The notes below the pieces were generated by a model. It was not told the DNA's origin. It made no database searches and was given only the letters and a program-made list of their open reading frames with translations. Below, piece after piece: positions 12,640 to 24,000 of a stretch of 64,000 nucleotides of DNA (positions are counted from its first letter, which is position 1; each line of letters starts with the position of its first letter). The DNA is from Mytilus trossulus (lineage: Eukaryota; Mollusca; Bivalvia; Mytilida; Mytilidae): assembly GCF_036588685.1 (NCBI RefSeq), contig NC_086375.1, positions 52,770,955-52,834,954 on the forward strand, written 5' to 3'. Both the position numbers and the translations under genes were made by a program.

Positions 12640-12915
12640 TCAGCAGGAGGTTTTCCTAGCCACAAAAGCAGGTTAAATCCAACATTTTGGTCTTGGAATG
12701 TCCTGTACCAAGTCATGAAATGGACATTGTTATTTTATAGTTCGTTTCTGTGTATGTTGCATTTTAGTGTTGTGTTTCTTTTGTGTCGTTGTTCTGCTCT
12801 CATTTTTGATGTGTTTTTCTCAGATATAGTTTGTAACCCGGATTTGTCTTTTTTCTAATCGATTTATGAATTTGGAACAGCGATATACAACTGTTGCCTT
12901 TATCTATGTAAGATG
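12640..12915 (-). repeat. R3 interspersed repeat copy
   Basis: Reversed, it reads gttgtatatcgctgttccaa near the start and then the gaacaacgacacaaaagaaa and ggtacaggacattcc modules. This matches the plus-strand copy at 18452-18790. Confidence 0.65.
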
Positions 12916-14598
12916 GCATTTGTTTTTGAGAAGCTCATTGGTTCCGTTGTTTCCCCTTATAGTTGATGCGTATCACTCGGTTTTGGTTTGTGACCCTCAA
13001 TTGCTTTTTGCTTAAATGATTTATAACTATTAAAAGAGGGTATACTACTGTTGCGTTTATTACAGTGTTTTTCTGACTATATGATACTAAATTACAGATA
13101 GTCAGTTTTTAACTGCATGACATGTTCCCTTTACAAAAATTTTCTCCGCCCATATAAAACTATTCAGAAAATGTTTATATATTCGGTACGACATAAGCTT
13201 ATTAATTAGATATGCCAACAGCATCAGATACCTGATCATTCCTAAACTTGTTGTTGCTATTCTCAATACTTAATTTAAAGACTCTTTGATGTTATCTTGT
13301 ACTGTAGATATTCGTTAACATAGAATTTAATATAGCAGACATTGTGCCAAAAAAAAAGTGAAAGACCAAACGAGTAAAAAATATAAAATTAATACACCTA
13401 TTCGAAACGGCTATACCATTGATAAATCGATTATATGTGCACTACTTGGTACCTTTTCAAATACTACTTCTGATGGTCTATGTTTGCAATACAAGAGATT
13501 TGTTCGTATTTTGAATGAAATGAAAACATTAGATTTTTAAAAGTATCAGTTCACACAAAAGGGGAAGGGGAAATTCAAAGATGTTTTACAAAACGTGTGA
13601 TGTTAAGAAAACAGCTAAATGTTTGGGCGGTACAGTATCTCTATTATAGTTGTTTTTCAAAACAAGAGCAAAGAAACCTAAATTTGGTCAAAACTGTTAT
13701 GTACGGACAATACTATATAATACCATCCTTGCTTCATCATTTTTCCTATATTTAAAACGGCTTTGTTTTGTATTTTAACCCTCATGCTGTATTGATATCA
13801 AGGGCGGCATTATAAGTTTTGATAACGGACTTTTTGACCACATTTTTTTACACGATGCCAACAGAATGATTGTGGGGAGGTGTGGTGTCAGGGGATACAA
13901 TTTCTTGATAAAAAAAACCCACAGAACGACCAGTAGCATAGATAGATGACAAACCTTAGGAGATGACAATAGATCCAAATTTACACTTCGGACAAGGCGT
14001 TTCATATGAAATCAACTTCGTTCACCGCTTTGACAACCAATAAATTTACAAAATTACAAAAAAGAAGCATTCAACGTTCAATTTTCTTAACAATTTGCTA
14101 TAAAGCGTGCTTTGAAACGCACCGATTTCACAATTTTAAATATATTAATAAGACGATACAAATGTCTGCAATCAACATCAAGTTTTCTTCACACAAAAAA
14201 GCGCCCACTAAATTCGACCAGTCGAGCTTTATGATTTACATAAGCCTCATATGAACAGTTTTTATTTACTATCTTATGACAATCTACTGTTTTTAAGATT
14301 ATTTTGATTAATTTGCTTCATACAAGTGCTTTCACAGTGTATTCGTCACCTAGGGAAATGTTGACTCTTTGGCTACATGTTTATTAGTTTAAAAAACTTA
14401 TTGAAGACTCACATGCTGACATTGGGTACTTCAATAGTTCCTTATCATTTTTAAGGTGAACTATTAACAAATATACTAACACAAATAAGGAAACGCTTTA
14501 TATGCTGAAGAGATACCGTTTTCATTTGACGGATGTTCCTAATGTCTTTGCAAACTCTTTAAAAACTATACAATTTGGTTACTATAATCTGACCATAC

Positions 14599-15017
14599 TT
14601 ATGCAGATGATTCTTCTTCGCTATTTGATAAATTATGTTGTCCATTAAGTAATTCTGTATCTTCAGCACCTTGTTGTGTTTGGTCGTTATTTTTTGTACA
14701 ACACACATTATTTCCTGTCCTTCTAGCCATCCGTAGTTTAAGTTTACAGTAGAAATTTTCCTGCCGATATGTACTACAGTTTTGATTAGGTGGATATTTG
14801 ATTCTAACTAACGTTTTGTCAGAGTCTATAACCTCTACTTTGTCGCCGGTTCTTTCAGCTTCGTCAACAACTGTAACGAGATTCGGACTGTAGTACTGTC
14901 TGACCCCCATGAAACTTTGGAAGTTGTTATTCGGACTATCTTCTGAATATTCCGAAGGGTAAATGATAACCAAACTCTTACTTTCTTGTGCAAATTCTTG
15001 TGCTTTCTGCATCAGAT
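14599..15017 (-). CDS. Gene B exon 7: second half of TIR-like domain, tail and stop
   Basis: The acceptor TTTTATAACAG leads into DLMQKAQEFAQESKSLVIIY (helix B, strand C). The domain ends near FYCKLKLRMARRTG, then comes a tail with adjacent cysteines (NNVCCTKNND) and an acidic end (NSEEESSA). Stop TAA at 14599-14601. Confidence 0.88.
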
Positions 15018-18000
15018 CTGTTATAAAAAGCAAAAACTAGATAAGCAATACAGGTTGCATTTCTGTAAATATTGAAAATGCATTTTCCAATAAGAACTCC
15101 CTTTACAGGTAAAACTGTACTTCTTTTACTCTGAAGTTTTGAAAAAATCGTATCCTTGAATGGAAAGTTCATATCCACCACTATTATTTTCAAAGGTCAA
15201 AATATAGGGCTGTGCGGCATATTTTCAACGTTTACATGCAAAGAAATATTCACTACATTTCTTAACTACCCCATCCTCGACTGTAGGGTTACCACATATT
15301 TCAATATGAAGAATATGTTTATTTACTGGTAACATTCCCAAGTTATGTCTCTATAAGATGCAACCTACAGATTAGAACTGGGAACCAGTTTGTAAACCAA
15401 ATTAATTATCTATGAATATTCTATTTGAAAAACAGCTGTATATACAAAGTGCAACCTACAGATTTATTTAAACAAAGTTTTAAATTGTCTTAGCCGTATT
15501 TAGCACACATTTTCTATATTTTCGGTTTTCAATGCTTTTCACATTTGTTTTATTATACTTTGACTGATAAGTCTTGTGAAGTCGAAACATACGTTTGGCA
15601 TACCGAATGGTAATCTGGGTGTCTTTGATTTTAGATCTAATCGATACCAATGCTCGTGAGATTTTCATTCATGAGGTTTTCTACATAAGGAAATACTTGT
15701 ACAAAGTCAGGAATATGACAGTTGTTATCCATTTGTTTTGAGTGTTTGATGTGTTTATGCTTTTGAGTAGGAACATTCCATCTTGTATTTTCCTTGGAGT
15801 TTATTTTTTTTTTACAAAATATATACGAATCAAAGATAACGAATCTAACCAGTTCCGCCTGTAATACTTCCAGATATTTTGACCGTATAAGAGTCTGATT
15901 GAAGTCTTTGTTGAATTCTTCTTGCTAGCTTTGTATCCTCATCTTCGTGGAGAATGAACACATGGTATTGTCGATCACCTAATTCCAATGATATAGAATA
16001 ATGACTTTACCATATGATTATTACACGAATTTTTTTTTATGTTTTCTTATTTTCAACTAAAACAATTATTATAGAATTAAATAAAGACAACATTAATTAT
16101 ACATTGAGGTTCTGAAAAAAGAAATCACCAATTCACCAACATTCCAACTGACTCCATTTTCAGAAAACGACATCTGTAACAAACATAAACTTTTAGCTAC
16201 CGCTTTACAAGCAGAGCCAAATACAATGAAGTTCAAACTATGTATTGGCTCCCGATTCTACACAAAACACCTCACAAAAAAGATTTATTTCGTCTTCAAG
16301 CCATTGCTCCACTACTAAACTGTCTATTCTTCTTACCAGCACACTTGGTACAATTAAAAACCTTATAATAAATTGTTCAAATAAGGCCTTCGAAAATAGT
16401 GGAATTAATTATTTTTGAAGTGTCAAGAACTCGTTGGAAGTACTTGATAAATTGCATGCTTATATTGGTGATTTTGAATCTGTTCAAAGTTTTGGTTTTT
16501 CTACCCTGTATACCACATTGCCTCACATTCTCATAAAGAAAAAAATAACACATCTAATTAAATGGGCATTTAAAAAGTCAGAATGTGAATATATATGTTC
16601 AAACTCTTTTAGTTCATTTTTTAGTAGCAATAAACAAAAAAACTATGTTAATTGGACTTGATTTGATACTATATATGCCCTTGAATTTTTACTCGATAAC
16701 ATTTTTGTTCGCTTTGGGGATTCCGTATATCGTCAGATTATCGGAATTCCAATGGTGACTAACTGTGCACCACTTATTACGGACCTGTTTTGGTATTGCT
16801 ACTAGTTACAATTTATGACAAAAATAAGCAAAGACCCATCGGAACAACATCTGATAAACAAATTTAATAATACTTTTAGATATTTGGATGATATTTTGGC
16901 TCTCAATAATGACGACTTCAGTATGTATATTAAAGAAATTTATCACGTTGAACTTACTTTAAATAAAGCTGATACTAACAATGACCACTGCCCTTTCCTC
17001 GATCTCGATATCTATATCACTAACGGAAAGCTGAATACTAAAATTTATGATAAAAGAGATGATTTTTCATTTCCTATCGTTAATTATCCATTTTTAGATG
17101 GTGACGTTCCCTTGTCACCATCTTATGGTGTTTATATATCTCAACTTGTACGATTCGCTCGTGTATGTAACAATGTTTTAGATTTTAATGAGAGAAATTT
17201 AAGTATTACTGAAAAATTATTACACCAGGGTTTTCAATATCACAAACTAGTCAAAACATATACTAAATTTTATCATCGGTATAAGGACAGCATTCGTAAA
17301 CATAGCTCAACATGCAGACTTCATATACGTTCAGGTATTTCACATCCAATTTTTTATGGAAATATTCTTTCTAAAGCACAAAGGTGTCAGTTTTCACCTC
17401 AGAAACTAACAAAACCTTTGAATAGACTTATTAAGAAGAGATATAGTTGCGATACTGTTGTCAGGTCATTAAAGATTGCATATTTTGGCGTTAATATTGA
17501 TTCACTTACAGGGTCTTTGCATCGGATCTAAACACATTTATTAAAAAAACAGTTGTTGGCATGACACGGGTTATGTTCTTCTCATATATGTTATGATGGT
17601 ATGATACTAAACCCCTAAAGGGAAGGATTGTGCCTGATGTATTACCAATGTTATTTCAACTGATCGGGCGGAGCTAGGAATTAATTTGCATAAGGACAGT
17701 CTATTTGAAGATGTGTGTGATAAGGATGATTGTCGTTATAATTATTACTGATTTCTAATCACATATCAGTGTCATCAAAGGAATTTACAAAAGAATTACT
17801 AGACACTTCATTGATGAGTTTATCCTAATACACCTATCTATAGATGGACTGGTTTATTATGAGCGAACCGGTTATACTCCGCCCAGTCAAGCGAAATAAA
17901 TCGAGTAATACATATGATGAAATCATAATCTTTCAGCCAGTTTAATTTAAGACTGGAGCTGGCATGTCAGTTAACTGCTAGTAGTCTGGTTTTTTTTTTT

Positions 18001-21000
18001 TTTATGTATTATTGTCATTTTGTTTATTTTCTTTGGTTACATCTTCTGACATCAGACTCGGACTTCTCTTGAACTGAATTTTAATGTGCGTATTGTTATG
18101 CGTTTACTTTTCTACATTGGCTAGAGGTATAGGGGGAGGGTTGAGATCTCACAAACATGTTTAACCCCGCCGCATTTTTGCGCCTGTCCCCAGTCAGGAG
18201 CCTCTGGCCTTTGTTAGTCTTGTATAATTATAATTTTAGTTTCTTGTGTACAATTTGGAAATTAGTATGGCGTTCATTATCACTGAACTAGTATATATTT
18301 GTTTAGGAGCCAGCCGAAGGACGCCTCCGGGTGCGGGAATTTCTCGCTACATTGAAGACCTGTTGGTGACCTTCTGCTGTTGTTTGTTTCTATGGTCGGG
18401 TTGTTGTCTCATTGACACATTCCCCATTTCCATTCTCAATTTTATTTCAACAGTAGTATACCACTGCGTTTGAAAATCATATATCGATAAAGAAAAGAAA
18501 TTCGGTTTAAAAACTCAAACCGAGGGAAACACGTTAACTATAAGAGAAAAACAACGAAACAACAGCAACACCGAAGTGCAACAAAAAAATAAATAAAAAA
18601 AAATGCAAAATACATAATTTTTTTATAAGAAAACAACTGTCACATTCCTGACTTGGTACAGGACATTTTAATGGGGAAAAAGTGGGTTGAATCTGGTTTG
18701 TGGCATTCCAACACTTGCTTATTATGACAATGTTAAATATACCGCTAGAATTACTTAACAGGAATACAGAACAAATAAATTCAAGAACTCTCAAGATTTA
18801 AAAAATACATAAATAAATAATGTGATAGTACAAATTCACATATTAACTACATAATAACAAAGAATACCTTTAATTAATTAAAGGGCAGTACACAAAAACA
18901 TCATAATAGAATTATGAATTATGCGTTATACGAATGTATGAACGCCACACAATAGTTTGTTGTGTAACTAACTGCACTATCTAACTATGTCGGCCTTTTC
19001 CCAAATCAAACTGTGTAAAACAAATAAATCCTGTGCACAAAGTTGCTTTAAACTAAAATTAAATAGTCTTTATAATTATAGGCAACAGTAGTATACCGCT
19101 GTTCAAAACTAATAAATCGATCGATAGAAAAAAACAAATCCGGGTTACAAACTTAGACTGAGGAAAACGCATTAAATATACGAGGTGACACAACATGAAA
19201 ATGAAACACACACAGAAACGAACGAAGCATTAGACAAAATCCGATGAGTATAACAAATTTAATAAATATAACAAATATAACACCAAAACTAAATACATTA
19301 TAATATGAAAAAGTATCCAGAGTAACAACAATAAAAAAAAAAGAAATTGAAAGAACTAATAAAAAATTCCTTGGAGAATAGAGTAGCTGTCATAAACATT
19401 TCAACTTGTGTTTTTTAGGTTGTTATTGTCTATAAATATGATCATAACAAGTATTAAAATGTCAAAATGAATGATGTCACTACATTTTGTTTTTACTGTC
19501 ATACTTCAGCATTTCGTATAAAAAGATGTAAACTTACCTTTGTCTATCAAATGCCAATAAGGTATACGGGAAAGAATAAACAGCTTTATTCTCAAATAAA
19601 ACACAGAAAGGAAAATAATTGCGACTGTTAAAATAATAACCGATGGTATCACTATTGCCGTTACTTCTTCTGCTGTCATCCAAGTTATGTTGGTTATTTG
19701 GATCCCTAAAATATAAAGTAAATTGATTTTTTTCTTAAAATTTGGTCCAATAAACTTGAGTATAAGTAAAGCATGTAGAATTGTCTTCCTATATGTAATT
19801 TGCTATATTATGTACATAAATGTTAAAAAGCACACATGGATATGGAATGTGCTTAGTCTTGTTGATCTTAACACTACTCAACAGTGGTAAATTACTCATT
19901 GCATAGTTATTGTCGAATGGGAAGTTGGAATTGTACTACAATATATATATATATATATTAGGACCACCTATTTTACAACTTGGACATCTTTTACAGCAAA
20001 AAATCAAATTACTGTATTGTGAAGTTAGAAAATGTGCAATATTAAGTATTAAAGATTAATGAAAGTACCATTTTGCTATGTGTTATAAGAAATTTGAATT
20101 ACTACGTGAGGGAAACACATCAACTATTAAAGGAAATCAAAGGGACAACAGGAACATCAAACTGCAACAAAAACAAACGCCAACACACATAGAAACGAAT
20201 TAATTGATAGCAATATAAATTCTCTACACCTGATAATTGTCCGGAAGAGAACGTTTGAAATGAAAATATTTTGTTCGTGTTTGAATTGAATGACAATATA
20301 TAACAAAACCATGTCATAAATTAACAGTTTCACATTGAGAACTAAGATATCAATATCACGTAATGCACCAAAGATGACGGGAAACTTAAAAGCTTTCAGA
20401 TGAACGTCAGAAGTGTAAGCCACTCCTGAGTTTTAAAGGGGCACTTATTGTGTTATTCTAGACAACAAACCATCTGCTTAAAAGATTATTCAGGGGATGC
20501 TATACACGCGAAAGGATGTTGGAATTTAAGCTACGATTTGATATTAAAATTGATATTTATATAACTTACTTGCTTCCTTTAGTTTGACAATAAACTTGCG
20601 ATTTCCTTCCTGATAAGTCGATGTTACGAAACAGGTAAAATTCTTTTGGAAATCTCTCCGTTCAATTCTTTTAATTTCAAACTTGGATTCTATAATGGTG
20701 TGATTCGATCTTTGAAAAATATACAAATTAAGTGAAATAAGTTCCATTTCATGTTCTCCGGAATATTTTTTGTATTAAATTGTTAATAATAGCTTTATTC
20801 CAAATGTTACATTTTTCTCAGATGGTTCGATAAATTTGCATGCTTACACAGACGTAACAGATATCAAGTGAAATTAATAATTTTATAACTAAACCGTTAA
20901 AACGTAATATCTTTTACTCAATGATAACACTTAATATACTCAATATTAACACAAATTAAGTTGGTTTTTTTTTTTGCAGTATGTTTCACATTAAGGATGC

Positions 21001-24000
21001 TCGCTTGTCATGTTCAAAACAAATTGTCAGATTTTCGGAATTCTATGGTTTTATCAATTTGAATGCCTTTATAATTTTGGTCCATTGATCCCCATTTCTT
21101 CTTTTAAAATTCTGTTATATGTATAATTATAATCCATCTGTAAAAGTTTTATAACAATCTTTGTTATTTTTTAATATTTTTGAAATTTAAACTTGACAAT
21201 AATAAACTATGAACAATCAAGAGAGAACATTTTCCCGCCAAAATTTCATTGGTGTATATCTCGTAAACAAGCACATTGGCCTATATATATATATATTTGC
21301 TATTTTGGTTCCTTTATTCATCCTCTATCAATTTATACTAGTGCTATGAAAAGCTTCTTATTTTGAAACTGAGTAGCGAACTTCCTTAAGTTATCTTATA
21401 TCAACTTTCTAAATTTTTAAGGATATGCTATTTATACAGCTCACAATTCAAAAATCTATCGCATTGTCTTCTGAATGAAGTAGGTTAAAATTGTTCTACT
21501 GTGCCCATTTCGTGTTGTCTATATATTTTTTTTATTTTGAAACAACAAATCTAGAATTTTATAGGATCTACTATTTATATGAGCATTTAACAAGAATAAA
21601 TATATGATTTATGCATATAACAATGTTTACTATAGTAACAATTTTTTTAAATGTTAAAATAAAATGACAGTTTTCTGCTCAATAACAAAGTGTTTTATTT
21701 AAAAAAACACCATTTGCATAAGTTTTCAATGTATCCATTACATAGTTAAACAGAACAATTAGTTTCAAGTCGACGATATGGGTATCTATCAAGTTGGACG
21801 TGGAATACATAGTTTACAAAGGTACCAGGATTATAATTTAGTACGCCAGACGCGCGTTTCGTCAAAATAAGACTAATCAGTGACGCTCATATCAAAATAC
21901 TTATAAAGCCGAATAAGTACAAAGTTGAAGAGCATTGAGGATCCAAAATTCCAAAACAATTTACCTTATACGTCTAAGGAAATCTCTGCCTGGGATAAGG
22001 AAATCATTAGTTTTTCGAAAAATTTAAAGTTTTGTAAACAGGAAATTTATAAAAATGACAACATTATTGATATTCATGTCAACATCGAAGTGTTTACCAC
22101 TGGGCTGCTGATACCCTCGTGAACGAAAATGCATAACCTCCGATTTTTTTAGAATTTTATTTTACAACGGACGGAGAACATATCAATTTATAAGTTCAGT
22201 AAATTTAGTGTCTGCCCTTCCATTATTTGACTCAAGAAAAAAAATCCCCAAAACGAGTAACAATTGTATCGAGGAGAGAAAATCGAGTGCACCATTTTAT
22301 GTTAGGGCGTGTATGAGTTGAATATGTTGTCTTGAAAACGTACAAAGCAAAAGTATTTGATACATCATCTCCCTTCAGATTCATTGCTCTTTTTTTATAT
22401 CAAGACTACAGGTTGTCTTTATAACAATGCACAGTACTAAAAGATAAAATATATTGGTCAAGTGAAATACCTTTCTAATGAATCACAAAAACAGAGTATG
22501 TGTGTTCGAATAGCTAATTATTACTAAAAGTACTTGATGACAGTCTTTTAAGTTGGATCTTTGAAAAGAATATTTTTTTTGTGTGTGACAATTAGGGTTT
22601 ACGTCTTTAACCACTGAAAATTTTAAGTCTGCCTTTCCACGAAATATTTACTAAAAACATTTCTAAATGTTTATGAATTTTCGAAAATTCCACCTGCCAA
22701 CCGATTAGACAATGGTTTTAAGTTAACTCAATGCAGGCAAATACATTTGTATTTTAAAATACAACTGGTATGTAAGGATCGTAATGTTGCTATATGGATA
22801 AATTTATCGGCTTGCAAGAGCTAAATCATCAGCGCGTCATCCAAATGGCGTAATGGGGAGATAATTTTGACGAAGTAGAATCCTGACTGATAAGATTACA
22901 TTGGTGGCGGACAAAATAAAATGCTTAAATTCCCATACCACTTTTCTTATTACATTTATCAATTTTAAATGCCACACATCAAATGTTTTAAAAAATAGCA
23001 CAAAGCGATGAAAATATTATAACTGCAACTAAAATAAAGACAGATCGCACCATGTCAAAACTAAAAAAAAGCCAAATCATATTTCATTCCTAAAACAATC
23101 AAGATCAAACAAAACAAGCTCCAAACATTTCACAAGACAATGAAGTAAAAAAAAAATAATGCTTAAATCATAACGTTTTCAAGATTGATCACCAGGAAAA
23201 ACTATTTATTTTGGGAGGTTTTGAGTATAGGATATGACTTTTATCCTCGTTGCAAGATAAAACGATAAAAGATTGTAAATAACTGATAATTTCGTTACCA
23301 TATATCTATGGAGGTTTCCTAAAGAGTGTTCATCGGTTTTGTAGAAATTGGGTAATTGTGATATAGGTTTCGCATGTACAGATTAAAGAGTAAAGGCCAA
23401 ATAAAATATTGAAGAATGAATGATAAAGTGATACCTTTCTATTGTTGTTACATTATATCTAGGAAATATTGTGTTGTTATCCAACGGTTTCAACTCCATT
23501 TCACTTTCATCATACCACGATACATCTCTGGCAGCATCTGGAGTACATCCAAAATCACCGGTGCAAATAAAACTAACTGTTCCGCCAACACGTCCGTACT
23601 GAGTCTTAGGCCCATACGCTTCTGGTTTCACTCTGTCTACACAAGCTATGTAAAAACATTTTATTGTTTACACATATTATGAAAGGTGAGGTTATCTAGA
23701 ACGTTTTCGCAATAAGCAAAATGTTTTAAGAATTTGGTTTGTTTTTAGCCCACACTATTTTGTGAATAAAACGGAACAATAAACAACTTTTTTACAGGAA
23801 GGAGGTTTTGCTAGCTATATGTAGGGAAATTTCTGAAGTTTTCATTTCGTATTGTTTGTTGTACTTCTGTTTATTTCCTTCTGCATTCTCAAATGGCGTT
23901 TGAACTGATTAAACAAAATAATTTCAATCCTGAGATAGCCTGTGTAATTTTCCAAATCAAAAGTATTTAGAGTATAACATTTTACGTAGTACATATAAAT

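Larger units (their letters stand above)
7015..14598. other. Spacer between genes A and B
   Basis: A 7.6-kb spacer with R2 tandem copies (7411-7947), R1 copies (8628-8722, 10890-10945, 11520-11800), more R2 copies (10366-10540, 12240-12400), an R3 copy (12640-12915) and a poly-T run (12524-12551). The remaining AT-rich DNA shows no gene. The open frames at 8330, 8776, 9827, 13358, 13775 and 14006 have no recognisable domain. Confidence 0.5.
15979..19537. other. Gene B intron carrying an antisense RT element and R3 copies
   Basis: The intron between the TIR and TM exons. It is expanded by a reverse-transcriptase element (16130-18450, opposite strand to the gene) and by R3 copies (18452-18790, 19079-19235). 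Confidence 0.6.

Noticed and set aside
18246..18473. 75-codon open frame as a gene
   Set aside because: It is the matching 3' UTR region of the other RT copy.
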